A stretch of 64,000 nt of DNA. It comes from Zizania palustris (Eukaryota > Streptophyta > Magnoliopsida > Poales > Poaceae). A program made the translations under genes and the position numbers. Positions 1-11,250 of the stretch are shown here, one piece after another. The notes beneath the pieces are model-generated. The model saw nothing but the letters and a program-made list of their open reading frames with translations. It ran no database searches and had not been told where the DNA came from. Position 1 is the first letter of the stretch. Every line of letters starts with the position of its first letter. Where the stretch lies: positions 84,385,886 through 84,449,885 of the forward strand of contig JAAALK010000287.1 of NCBI GenBank assembly GCA_019279435.1, given 5' to 3'.

Positions 1-508
1 GCTTAGTGCTGATGTCAAAATGCTAAAGATGTAAATGGATCACACACACGCGCAAAGAAAATCTCAGATTGATGCAAACAAGGAGTATGATTGGGATGCA
101 AGTGTTGCAATCAAACCCAACCAAAATTTTTGTACCAACAAAAGATAGCGATCTGGTTGCACCACTTGAAACACAAACTTTCAGCAACTGTGCTCTCAAA
201 CGAACTGATCTTTAAACTTTTCTTTCACAATTTTTCTCAACTTTCCTTTTTCTTTTTGAACTTTTTTTTACCTTTTTTAATAGAACTGAACACAATGACC
301 AGATATATAAAAGGCTCAAAGGATACACGATGGAAAATGATCAGCAACTAAAACAAAGATTCTAATGGACTGAAAATTAACTGAACTCACTAAAATAACA
401 GATTGAAACAAAGGGCAAAACAATATATATTTTTTTGGCTTTTGGTGGATAGGACGAAACAAAATATATGTAGATAAGGGTAAAGAATCCTACCGTGGAA
501 ACCGATCA

Positions 509-520
509 GCTCTGATACCA
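509..520 (-). other. Primer binding site, initiator tRNA-Met type
   Basis: The minus strand reads TGGTATCAGAGC, complementary to the 3' end of plant initiator tRNA-Met, two bases after the LTR. This fixes the orientation of the element. Confidence 0.75.
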
Positions 521-522
521 GA

Positions 523-1321
523 TGATGCGTCACGGGGTCCTGATCTTCACGACGTAGGATCGATCTTCAGATAACTAGCTGTAGAATAGCCGGATAACTT
601 GCTGCAAGCAGTGATAACTAGTGCAACCTGGCAAATAAAACTCGAAGCCAACCACCGTCTTTAACCGGCAACCTGAATCGAGGATTCGCCCAACCACACT
701 GTCAAAGAACCAACCAACACAGCCTACAATCAATCAAGGAGGACCTTGAAGGGAGTAGGAGCACCAATTGGGAGCGGATGAAGCCGCCGCTTCTGTAATC
801 CCGCGAAGGAAATCACAAGAGCAAAGGAAGGTAGAGATCTCTCTCAGAATTTGTTAGCACGCAACTGAACAAGGGGTTATGTATTCCATAATTAAAAAAG
901 TGCCGATTACAATGGTGCTAGGGGGTATTTATACAAGGAGTAGACCTCTAAGATAGGTGCAAACACGAAAAGAAAAGACTAGGCGAACTATGTGAAAACG
1001 AATCAGCTTCTGGAGAGTTTCTGCGTGGCTGTTGGTCTTCTGAGCGGTCTTCGGTATTTCAGCAATAACTCCTCCTTGGAAGCTTCAATTCACGAACGGT
1101 TGGATCCATTGGAAAGGTGACTTTATAAGGTTTCACACCATGTAGAATATGCACCATGGAACTCTGTAGAATGATACAGTTTTAATACGAGAACATTGAC
1201 TTCATGCAGACTATTGACCTTCAAACCAACAAGCACTAAAACTGGTCGGACACCTTCATGCAAACTTCAAACTGGTCGGGGTTAGATTCATTGGAAACTA
1301 GACTTCAAGAGTTTTCCAACA
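523..1321 (-). repeat. 5' LTR of the minus-strand Copia-like element
   Basis: On the minus strand it begins TGTTGGAAAACTC and ends GACGCATCA, i.e. TG...CA, next to a primer site. The inner end (523) is firm because of the primer site. The outer end (1321) was chosen only as the nearest TG start upstream of the TATA box, so it may be off by tens of bases. Confidence 0.5.
926..933 (-). promoter_or_regulatory. TATA box of the LTR promoter
   Basis: The minus strand reads TATAAATACCCCC, about 400 bases before the LTR end. It has the expected place and form of an LTR Pol II promoter. Confidence 0.5.
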
Positions 1322-1352
1322 AGTGCTCATTTGCCTTCATAGCTTTTGGAAA

Positions 1353-1661
1353 TCAAAAGTTATGATTATTTCTTTGAGACGATCCTGCAGGACTGGCTTG
1401 GTTCAAGCATGATTCTTCTTTGTGTCCATTTCCTGGTGAGTTCTTGTCATCCTTCTTGGTAAACCTGAGCATTAGCAATGTACACGACTTAGGTAGTATA
1501 TAACTCTCATTAATACTAAAATGAATTTCACAAAGTAGCGCGTGCACCTCTTGTTGAATCTTCTTAGCTCGACTGCGTGTAATTGGTCCATCAAAAACAT
1601 GTATTGGAGTCGCTGTGGTCGAAGTGGTCGGTGTAGAGGTTGGAGTGGTCGGTGTGGTCAT
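1353..1661 (-). pseudogene. C-terminal tail of a Ty3/Gypsy polyprotein (fragment)
   Basis: A minus-strand frame from the codon at 1659-1661 starts with a Thr/Pro/Ser repeat and continues with DGPITRSRAKKIQQEVHALL and an ILPKSC segment. Such 'GPITRSRAKK' tails occur after the integrase in plant Gypsy polyproteins. No integrase, RT or protease precedes it: upstream on this strand is unrelated LTR sequence (1665-2879), so the fragment is orphaned. The frame stays open to 1353. The open frame continues upstream to 1862, but that part lies in LTR sequence and is probably fortuitous. The assignment rests on remembered family likeness and is moderate. Confidence 0.45.
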
Positions 1662-1664
1662 ATC

Positions 1665-2879
1665 ATACTCATGTCCGGGGTCAGGCCAAAGCCCTACAGG
1701 GCCGAAGGTCCATTGGGCTGTGGGCTCCGAAAGCCTCTGGCCAGCCCACGACCTTTGGCCAGGAAGCCTTCGGAGGCCCACGCCACCGAAGCTTCGGCCC
1801 GAGGAGCAGGCCTCGACAGGCCTGGCCGAAGCCCACTTCGGCAGAGACAGAGTTGGATACAATTCCGGCTAAGTTTTTATTTCTATCCAAGCTGAATTAT
1901 AGAAGATTAGATCAGAAGTTCAGCCCCTATAAATAAAGAGGTGAGGCCAGCTTAGATAAGCCCCAACACAACTCAAACACAAAGCCCTAGCTTTGATCGC
2001 ATCTACTTTATCTTTATTTTTCTATATCTCTTCATGGGTTTGCCTGGAAGCCCTCCGCCACCCACTTCGAAACAGTGGTCATCCTTGTTACTTCGCTTGT
2101 GAAGTATCCGTTAATATACGTAATAGATTGCTATCGCCTTGTTACTTCACCTGTGAAGTATCCGCTAATTTGAGTAACAGATTGCTACCTTCGCTACTAG
2201 TGCAACACTTAGCAGAATTCAGTCCTCATACCGAATTAGTACTTAGAATCCTCTCTGTTGCAGGTTTTCACGTTTGGAGCTGCTTCACCGGAGGTGTCCG
2301 GAGCCGAGAGATCGGTTTTGGAGGTTGCTGGAACACCCTTCGGCGAGACTACGGGCTTCGACTACACGCTTCGCTCGCATACTTCGTCACTACAGGCTTC
2401 GCCACGCTCATACCTTGCACTGGACAAAGTCGCCCGCACGTGGCATTTGGGTCGTTATTTCATACTTCGCTGTATTAGAGACTTCCCGCCGAACCCAGCT
2501 GTTCGGAGGTGATTGTCACGTCCGGATCCATTCGGAGTTTATCTTCGATCGTACCAGTTCGAACGCCGAAGGCACCCTTCGGTGGGACATTTCGCACTAG
2601 ACACCGAAGGTATAATTCGGTGACCCCCTTCACACCATACATCGAAATAGACAGGCTCCGATCGGTTTGCTGATTTTATTCTGTCTAATATATTTCTTTC
2701 GGCTAATTGGATTATTTTGTGTGATCTGATTGCCTGGCGACTCCACCCCCCTTATCATGACTAAGGGTAGTCGGAACGCGACGTCGGTGCTGCGTCACGC
2801 TTAGGCTTGTCCCTAAGTATCCACACACTTTTGGATCGTCGAACTGACCCAAGTACGGGGGCACGTTTTCGTGTCAACA
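1665..2879 (+). repeat. Truncated Gypsy LTR, same family as the LTR start at 61456
   Basis: Bases 1670-1850 match 61520-61690, including the shared stretches around 'CAAAGCC.TACAG.GCCGAAG' and 'GAAGCTTCGGC.CGAGGAGC'. The segment ends in GTGTCAACA at 2879, a normal LTR end, and holds a TATA box at 1928-1935 (TATAAATA). The LTR start is missing on the left, and no primer site follows on the right, where Copia-1 sequence starts at once. It is therefore an isolated partial LTR. The GC-rich 2050-2640 stretch is rich in CTTCG motifs. Open frames inside it (1993-2600) are not genes. Confidence 0.6.
1928..1935 (+). promoter_or_regulatory. TATA box in the truncated Gypsy LTR
   Basis: CCCCTATAAATAAAGAGG lies about 950 bases before the LTR end, which implies a long transcribed leader within the LTR. 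Confidence 0.5.
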
Positions 2880-4063
2880 AATCCTAATGGCATTTTGGTC
2901 TTTTCTAGTTTATTTCAGGGTCTGTAAAAAACCCTAAGGGTAAATTGGGATTTTCCTGATTTATTGGGCTGCTTATAAATAGGGCCCCAATTCTCCCTAG
3001 GGTCTCTCAACTCAACCAAATTAAAAAAATCAGAGTTCTTCTTTATTTAGAAATATTTCTCCTATTTTCCTGTTCATCCACCGCTTTGATCTTTGCACGT
3101 CAGATTTTTAGTTCGTGCGCAGGTTTTTTAGAGAATTACTGTGCACGGTTTTCTTCTTCTGTGAAAAACCGGCAGCTAGTTTTCCCTAGGTGTTCGGATT
3201 TGACCGGCGGACGCCATGTGCGTGACTTGCGACGGCGCGTGATCGGTGTTCTGCGTTGTGTTGTCATTGGCTGAGCAAGCGGACCACTGCTGGTTTGCTT
3301 GGCCTCGCTGGAGCACAACAAGCAGCACATCGCGTGGAAGCATCCTAATTGGTGCATTCGGTGCAGACCCAGGAAACGTGGTAGGTGGCGGCGTGAAATC
3401 AATGTGCGGTTGAGGTGACGGGATTCTTCTACACAGTGCGGGAGCAGCGGCATTCATTGCATAGATATGTGGAGCAGCGTACAAGTGCTGGTAGCACTGT
3501 GTATGCGGACAGTGGTGCTCAAACAGTAGCCATGCTGAAGCAGGAGCCGGAGCAACACGACGCACTGAAGGTGTTCGGTTGTATGTTAACAAGAGACAAC
3601 TAGCACAGTAATCTGTTTTCTACTTCCTTGTTTTTTCGTGCACTGTAGCATTTATTTCCTGAATGTTCCGTGACTTATTTACTTGCTTAGTATTTTATTT
3701 TTAGACTACACTATGATTAGTTATTGACATGTTTGTTTCCCTAGTGTATTTTGAATCATCTGTGAGCACAGTTTATCATCTACAATTATTTTAAATGCAT
3801 ATGAATTATTAGTGATTATACTTGAGATGACTGAAACATACATGAGTTAAATATCCTCTAATCTGACTTTTAACACTGTGTTGTTGTCGTTTCGATTAGG
3901 ACACCGATCGTTTTTAGGCTAGATTATTTTCAATATTTGAGATCCATTTGTTTTCACTATTTGTTTTGTGAGGTGCGTTGGGTGTTTGGGACTAGGCCAT
4001 AAATTCTAAAGAATTTTTGAGGCACCCATTCACCCCCCTCTGGTCGCTACTCTCGGTCCTACA
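2880..4063 (+). repeat. Truncated 5' LTR of Copia-1
   Basis: It aligns with the second part of the Copia-2 LTRs from about 49613 to 51139 and ends in GGTCCTACA directly before a primer site. The first ~470 bases present in Copia-2 are missing. A TATA box (TATAAATA) lies at 2974-2981 in the same context as in Copia-2 (CTATAAATAGGGCC). Open frames at 3086-3603 are LTR sequence, not genes. Confidence 0.75.
2974..2981 (+). promoter_or_regulatory. TATA box of Copia-1 LTR
   Basis: TATAAATAGGGCCCC matches the positions 49695 and 59246 of the Copia-2 LTRs. Confidence 0.6.
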
Positions 4064-4065
4064 AG

Positions 4066-4077
4066 TTGTATCAGAGC
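4066..4077 (+). other. Degenerate tRNA-Met primer binding site of Copia-1
   Basis: Reads TTGTATCAGAGC, one mismatch from the initiator tRNA-Met complement, two bases after the LTR end. Confidence 0.65.
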
Positions 4078-4128
4078 CTGGTTAGGGTTTTTCCAAACCT
4101 TAACCGATTCTAACCCAATGTTGCGATC

Positions 4129-6740
4129 ATGACTTCTTCTGGCAAGGTTCCGTCCCTTGTGGTTTTTGGCTACAACTATTGGAAGACTCGCATGTGAGCC
4201 TATCTATTGAGCCGGAGCTCAGGGATATGGGACATGTGTGTTCATGCTACTTTTACTGTGCTTCTAGCTGCATAGCGTACTACTCCTGAGATAGTCGCTC
4301 CGCATGACCTGAACAACAAGGCTGTGAACATACTATTTTCTGGTTTAGGTCCCAGTGAGTTTGAGCGCGTTAGCCATCTCGACACTACTCGAGAGATCTG
4401 GAATACCCTCTATCCACACCATGAGGGGACAACTCAGGTCAAGGCTAGGCTCTATCAGACCTACCGGCGAGAATACGAAAACTTCTCACAGAATCCGGGT
4501 GAGACTATTGAAGCTTTGTTTGGTCGCTTTCAGTCTATCATTAACAAGATTCGGGCCAACAAGGCCGATCATGATCAGCTGGTCTCAGATAATGAACAGG
4601 CTCTCAACGTTCTTCATACATTGGACCCTAAGATCTAGGAGATCAAGGTATCCTCTATTGTTGAGAGCGCTTCCTATGATACCTTGAGTGTTGCATAGCT
4701 TTTCAGCAAGCTCAAGGCCTAAGAGGTTGATATCCAATTGTGATCAAATCTCACTGGTTCTGGATAAAAAACCCTGGCCCTTGCAACACCTTCTACTGAT
4801 CCTGCTGCTTTGAGTTGTGCTTTGTCCTCTTTGATGTCTATCACTGAGGACCAATTGGATTTGCTAGGAGATGATGACCTTTGTCTGTTTAATATCCGTG
4901 TTCGTCGTGTTTATGATAAAAGAATGTTCAAATGACATGGCACAAAACATGGTTGCTTTGAGTGTGGTGATCTAGGTCATTTCATCGCCGACTGCCCCAA
5001 GTGGAACACACACAAGAATGGCACCGACGGTGGCTCCTATGACTCCAACAAGCACGACAGCTCCACCTTCACAAAGGGAAAGCCCAAGACGAGGTTCTTT
5101 CGAAAGGCCCTGAAGGACTACCGGCGTGAGAACAAGAAGCGAGACAAGGACTTCTTCGCCGAGATGGAGATAAGCTACTCCAAGAGATCATTATCTTCTT
5201 CCTCTTCATCAAGCTCAAGCGATGAGGAGATCATGATCAAAAAGGGGAAGGACAAGGATGATCCGGTGGGCCTCTGCTTCATGGCCTTCGGGGACAAGCT
5301 GAAGAGCCGCTCACACCACAACCGAAGATCCCGCAAGAGCATCTGCTCAATGGCTCTTGGGGATAAGGAAGTCAAGGGCTCCCCTGATAACTCCGACGAT
5401 GATGACGATGAGAAGGTATCTTCCTATGAACAAGAAGTCATTGAATTACTTGAAGAGAACAATCAGGAGTTAAGATATCGGGAGAAACTGCTTAGAGGGA
5501 CTAAGAAGAGGATAGATGAGCTTGAGAGTGAGCTTGCCATGGCCAATGGCAAGATTGAGAGTATATCTTCTGTCCCTTGCTTGGGTGAGAGCAGTGAGTG
5601 CCCTAACTGCGAGGTGCTGTTGTGTGACCTAATGACTCTAAAGTCCAGGTACACAGATAAGGTAGATGAGAGAGACACTTTGGCCATTGAGCTTGAAAGC
5701 GCTCAGGTAGAGTTGAAAGATGCTCATGCCACTGTCGTCGTGCCCTGTAGAGATTGTCAATCCCACTTATCGGATCTAGGTGAGCTGAGAGCAAAGGAAG
5801 ATGAGCAGTCGGGTGAGTTAGAGAGAGTCAGAGCTGAGCTAGAGCAGACTAAGCTTAAGCTTGAGACATTGTCAGTTCCACCCACTGTCTGTAAGAACTA
5901 CTTGTCTTTGAGATTGGAACTAATCAAGCTGAAAGTTGAGAAGTCTGTCCATGTTAATGGAGAGTGTGAGGTCTGCCTGTCTCAGGTGGAGGTGCTAGCT
6001 ACCTTGAGAGAGGAGCTAGCTGATGCTCAGAACGAGAACTCTTACCTCCGACAGATCCTGAGTTGGGTGAGTGCCAAAGAGCCACAACTCGGCATGATGA
6101 TCCAGTAGTTCAAGAGGCAGGATGGGTTTGGAGTAGGTTACACCTAAACCAAGGCTGACTTTGAGAGTGCCTTGAGCCGTGCGGTGGAGTGGAGTAGGAT
6201 GACTCCAGAGCAGAGATATCCAAAGACTCACTCCACTAAGTCTTTTCAGGTCTCATAGCCCAAGGATGGAGTGTTCCAAGAAGAACCTAAAGCTCCACCC
6301 AAGAAGCCTATCTGGATCTTGAAGCCCAAGCACCTTCACACTTCTCTTGACTCTCTACCTGGACCCTCTCACACAAAAGAGCATACACCGAATACCACCA
6401 AGCCTAAGAAACCCAAGCCTCAACCACATCCCAAGAAGCCTACCTATCATTGTGAGTTCTGTGAGAGAGATGGGCATCTTGAGTAGTTTTGCTTCAGGAG
6501 GAAGCGGGTTGAGAGAGCAGAGAGTGCTCTAGGTGGGCAAGAGTAGTTCTACCAGCAGGGTGGTAGATAGAGAGTCCCTTGACACGGAGAGAGGCTTGAG
6601 GCCAGGGCGCATCGTGTAGGTGGTGGTAGAGGAGATGGCTTTTGTGCCCATGCTCCGGAGGGTGGTTTTCGCTCCGGTAGAGTTCCGGGTCATTCTGGAT
6701 ACAACTTTGGACCTCGTGGCTGATGGCTTTCCGCTTTCCT
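4129..6740 (+). pseudogene. gag: Copia-1 gag, long form with two zinc knuckles
   Basis: Starts at the ATG at 4129, the same place as in Copia-2. Order: UBN2-type capsid region (FGYNYWKTRM at the start, then NILFSGLGPSEFERV near 4330), zinc knuckle 1 (CFECGDLGHFIADC, about 4955-5000, all four ligands present), Lys/Ser/Asp-rich region, a ~300-residue coiled-coil-like Glu/Leu/Lys region (5400-6080), Pro/Lys-rich region, and zinc knuckle 2 (CEFCERDGHLE, stop, FCF; about 6450-6500). Zinc knuckles bind packaged RNA. The frame is broken by many stops: near 4196, 4274, 4636, 4697, 4741, 4933, 6106, 6257 and 6484. The clean stretch 5164-6108 is the coiled-coil part. A long gag of this sort is typical of Sireviruses (family knowledge). 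Confidence 0.8.
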
Positions 6741-6744
6741 TCTT

Positions 6745-7826
6745 TTGAGCAGATTGCTCGACACTGGTTTAGCTCTTTTGCTAAACCTAGTATCGAACCA
6801 TTTGCTTCCCCTTATGAAAATTGATATTGTAGGATCGAGGCTTGGAGGACGTATGGATCATGGATTCAGGCTGCTCTCATCACATGACGGGACATCACAG
6901 ATGGTTCTCCAGCATCACTTCCCCGATCTCCAAGGAGTACATCACATTCGGATCAATGGTCAAGGGAAGGTACATGGCATTGGTTCAATTCAAATCTCTG
7001 AGCATTTCTCTTTAAAGAATGTTGCTTTGGTTGGATACTTGAGTTTTAATTTGGTCTCTGTTTCGCAACTTCTTGAGGATGGTTTACAGGTTTGTTTTAA
7101 GAAGGGCATGTCTTTTGTTGTTGATTCTAGAGGATCCTTGGTTTGCCAAATCTTACCCTTCGGTAAGGTTTTTCGGATTAATTTCTCTAGTTCTTTCGGC
7201 CCTTTTCGCTGTTTGATCGCTGGATCCTCCTTTGAGCCCTAGAGGTGGCATAGGAGGTTAGGTCATTTGAGCTTTGATTTGCTAGTCAGATTGAGCTCTA
7301 TGGACCTCATCCGAGGATAGCCCAAGCTTAAGATGGAGAAGGATCTAGTTTGCCATCACTGTCATCATGGGAAGATGGTTGCCGCTTCTCACGCACCTGT
7401 GACTCAGGTGATGACTTCGTATACGGGAGAGCTTTTACACATGGATACTGTTGGTCCATCTCGGGTATGTTCAGTTGGTTGGAAGTGGTATTCCCTTGTG
7501 ATAGTTGATGATTTTTCTCGATTCTCGTGGGTTTTCTTTTTGGAGTCTAAGGATAAGGCTTTTCAGTTTGTTCATGATCTGATCCTAAAGCTGAAGAATG
7601 AGAACAATGGTTGGATGCGAGCAATTCGCTCTGACAATGGCTATGAGTTCAAGAATTCTCAGTTCATCAGCTATTGATGTGATCAGGGTCTTGAGCACCA
7701 GTTTTCTGCTCCTTACACTCCCCCACAGAACGGCGTTGCGGAACGAAAGAACCGCACGCTGGTCGAGATAGACAGGATGATGCTCGATGAGCATAGAACT
7801 CCTAGGAGCTTTTGGGCTGAAGCGAT
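6745..7826 (+). pseudogene. pol: Copia-1 pol, first part: protease and integrase core
   Basis: The aspartic protease motif WIMDSGCSHHMTG is readable at about 6853-6892, though the surrounding frame shifts. The GAG-pre-integrase region (RRLGHLSFDLLVRLSSMDL, about 7250) and its zinc ligands (CHHC near 7350) follow. The integrase core has all three acidic residues in view: HMDTVGP (~7440), RSDNG (~7630) and PQNGVAERKN (~7727). Stops interrupt at 7240, 7318 and 7675. The reading frame is cut at 7826 by a solo LTR and resumes at 11251. Confidence 0.8.
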
Positions 7827-10800
7827 TGTAATGCCCTAAATTTTCAAAGGAATAAAAATATTATTTAATCTAATTTCCTGGAATTTATTATTTCGGAAAT
7901 ACCTTTAAATACCCTCCTTAGCCCTTTTTAACTAAAACATAGAGGAAATGACCAAACCAGGAGCCAGAAAATTTTGTATATGATCCCAACGCCAAGATAT
8001 ATTTTTGAGAATTTTTACAAATTTTTATCAACCTTGGAAGTAGCCCTATTATTTTAAACCAATTTCTGCAATTATTTTAAATCAGAAAACCTTTTGAACA
8101 GTAATGGGCCTCCCCCTCCCTTTCTTTCTCTCTCCCGACCGGCCCAGCCCACTCCCTTCCTCGCGTCTGTACTGACACACAGGCCCCACCCGTCAGAGAC
8201 CCCCTCTCTCCACGGCCGCGCGCCCGACTGCCTTGGCACACCTGTCGGCGCCAACCGACCCCTCTCCCGCGACCGAGCCTGACCCCACCCATCAGCCACC
8301 GCCCTCGTGCGCTCGCACCCGCTGACCGCCTTGGCCCACCTGTCAGACCCGTCGTCTACCTCCCGCCTCCGCCCCCAAATTGCGCAGGCCGACGACCCCC
8401 GCCTCGGATCCGCCTCGCTGGCCCCCCCTCTTAAATCCGTCGACATTAAACGGTCCCCCGCGCCCTGTCGACCGTTTCCCCTCATTAATCCTCGCGATTA
8501 CGCCCCGGGATCGCGCTACGCGTTCATGGCCGAGCCCACGCCGGTGAGTTAAGTCCCTCCCTCGGCTTTCCTTGCATGCGAGCTCCGCCGGTGGCCCTAT
8601 TTAAACCACCTGACCATCCGCGTTTGATCCCCACGCTCACTCGCTGCGAGAACGAACAGAGCCCTTGCACTTCGGTTTTTAGCGCACCACCGCCGCCCAC
8701 ACTCCGGTCACCACTCCCCGTCACTGGTGACCTCTCCCATCCTCACCGACCGCACCATTGTGACCGCACGGACCTCGCCAACCTCGACCACCCCTCCACC
8801 GACGACGAACCCCGCCGGAGCACCATCGCCGACGAGGAACCCGAACCACTCCATCGTCTACCCTCGCCGCTGACCATGCTCCGTCGACCTCTCGCCTCGC
8901 CTAAGGTACCTACGTGTTCCCCTAGGCGTCCTCTTTCCATTTCTAGGCTTAGCTAGGGCCACCGTCGCTCGTCGTGGCCCCTGGCCCGCTCGCCGTCGTC
9001 GGAGAAGACGACCGGCACGGGTCGAGTACCCGTGCCATGTCGGATTTGATCCTGACCGTGCGATCGCGATCAGACGACGCCTATATCACCACGTGCGCGA
9101 TTTAATCCGCACCATCGGATCTGAACGAAACTTTACGTTTTAATCTCGCACGTTCGTTTCTATTTAAAACCCAGGCTTAATCCGAGCCGTTCATCGCGTA
9201 CCGGTTCAGTCTTTTAATCTCAGCCGTCCACGTTAACTTAACGCCCCCGCCTTGCCCTCGTGCGTTGGATATGGATCCAACGGTCCAAATTGGGTCGGAC
9301 CACGCGCACAGTGTGCGGGTTCACCGTGGGCCTGGCTCACTATGGACCCGAGGCGATTTTAAATTTAAAATAAATTTCAGAAACTGTTTTAAACTTGTAA
9401 AATTCATATCTGGCGCATTTTAACTTCAAAAATTACCATTCCAATTTCAGAAAATTTGTAGTATTATTCTCTACATGTTCATACAATAAGAACAGTATGT
9501 TTACTTTGGACTTTCCATGTTTATTTAAATAGGTATTAAAATGCCCTTAGGGTAAAATGCAAATTCAATTATTTAAATTTCGAATAAAGTTTATATTTAT
9601 TCATTCCCTGTTCATATAATGAAACCACTAGGTTTTCTCTGAACCATTTATTTTAAATTAAATAGAAAGCTTAAAATGAGATTATTCACAATTAAAAAAC
9701 CCTTATAAAAAGGACAATATCCCATTTTAGTTAATTTTAAATTATTCATAAAATAAGTTTCAGGAACTAGACAACTTGGTTTTCTTTAAATTGGACCAAT
9801 CAAAACCTATGTGCTTGTTGTGTGGTTTTATATTGTTTAAGTGAATGTCGTATTTATTTTATTTTACTTTATTTACACTGGGAAGACTACGACGCCGCCG
9901 AGGAACCGGAATACTTCCCGGAAGTCCCTCCCTCACCTTTCGCTGAACAAGGCAAGTCACCAAACAACATTTTTGAGCATATTGAATTCATGTTTTATTA
10001 AACTATCGCTAAAACACATAGGCTATACATGCATTAGTCCAATGAAAACCCTTACAATATATTTATTTAGGATCCCCGACCTTGATGTGCAACCCAAGCC
10101 ATGCTATCTCGCCTAACCTCCTTGTCACCATATGGTTAGTATTGTTAGCTAGTGTCCACTGTATTGACACAATTGCTATAGGATAAAAATGAGTCGTAGC
10201 AAAATGGTTCTACTATATGATCCCCGTTACTTCTTATCTTTGGAATTCTGTCGGTGATGAGTTGTGGTTGTGAGTGAATGCACGGTGTGTTCTGGGTGCA
10301 AGCTAGGGCATTGGTCGGTAGCACCCGGGGCACTATAAGGACCGGTCTGCGGGATCCGTTGCAATACACTTCCGTACTAACCACGAGTCTAATGGGTAAG
10401 TCCTAACTAAGGTATGGAGTGTTCCAATCCGAGACCACCAATTGTAGATGGGTCAAGCAGCACCTACGGGTGGCTTGTACCAACGTGGCGCAAAAGGGGG
10501 TGCGACGTTAGCCGGGATGCGGCCCGGCGCGCCGGCGAAACCTAGAGCGGGTGGTTATCGCTTGGAGCATTTCATGCCGAGGTTTTGGCACGAGTTCCCG
10601 TGGTATGGGTCATCTCGTTTGGGATGAGTGCGTGCCTTGTGGGTACAGTAGTACATCTCTGATCAGAGTCTCAAATCTTTTCGAAAAGCCGAGCCCACGG
10701 TCAAGGGTTGGTTGCGTGACATCCCACAGTTAGTTTACTTTGGATATGTATGTGCATGATGGTTTGGCATATAAGGACTGTTGTGCGAGGAGGGAAAACA

Positions 10801-11245
10801 TACTCCTCGAGTTAGATGATATTATTGATGTTCACGTTTATTATTCCGCATGATCAAATTTGACTACACTAAATGCAATAACTGAAAATGTACTTTTCCG
10901 CACTTTTAGCCATTATCCTTCCTTTGTTATTATCTTGCATTATTACTTGCATCAGCGGTGGCTTGTTGAGTACTTTTGTACTCATACCCGTTGGACACAC
11001 TTCAGAGGATGGCTACTACGAGGATGGTCTGGAGTAGCGACCCAGTCAAGCCGAAAGATCTTGAAGAAGGCGTTCGTCATGTATTTTATTTTTATTGCTG
11101 TTTTTACTTAACTCTGATATAATAATATGGTCTGCGTACCATGAATACTTGTCGTATGTACGATTGTCGCATGATGAACCTCTTGTATTATTGTTTTTCT
11201 CTGGAAATTCAATAATGTTCCGATTTGATAAATCGGGGCGCCACA
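7827..11245 (+). repeat. 3.4-kb solo LTR, Tekay/RIRE3-like Gypsy
   Basis: Starts TGTAATGCCC and ends GGGGCGCCACA, nearly inverted ends. It is flanked by GCGAT (7822-7826) and ACGAT (11246-11250), a 5-bp TSD with one change, and sits in the integrase frame of Copia-1, which continues on the far side exactly as in Copia-2. No primer site, polypurine tract or coding region is inside, so it is a solo LTR left by recombination between two LTRs. Length, ends and the 'GAGTACTTTTGTACTCA' box near 10970 recall RIRE3/Xilon-type (Tekay) LTRs; the family is an inference. 8090-8960 is very GC-rich and open in several frames on both strands but shows no protein likeness; 9350-9850 is AT-rich. Orientation is taken from the usual TGTAA...ACA ends. 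Confidence 0.75.
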
Positions 11246-11250
11246 ACGAT

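Larger units (their letters stand above)
1..1321 (-). mobile_element. 5' end of a minus-strand Copia-like LTR retrotransposon, cut by the window edge
   Basis: An LTR (523-1321) is followed on the minus strand, after two spacer bases, by a 12-base match to the 3' end of initiator tRNA-Met (509-520), the usual Copia primer site. The interior therefore runs left out of the window, and 1-508 is untranslated leader. Position 1-508 is AT-rich and shows no gag or other coding similarity in either strand; the open frame at 91-351 is low-complexity and not credible. The partner LTR is outside the window, so no TSD can be tested. Orientation is well supported by the primer site and TATA box; the family beyond Copia-like is not known. 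Confidence 0.6.

Noticed and set aside
509..520. tRNA-like matches at primer sites as tRNA genes
   Set aside because: Only the 3' end complement is present (12-20 bases); no cloverleaf around it. I found no tRNA gene in the window.
1353..1862. 169-residue minus-strand frame as a single gene
   Set aside because: Only 1353-1661 resembles a Gypsy tail; the remainder is antisense of an LTR family also seen at 61456.
8072..8956. Overlapping open frames on both strands (up to 137 residues) in a GC-rich block
   Set aside because: The block lies in a solo LTR, is open in several frames because of high GC and few stops, and shows no domain or codon-like pattern.
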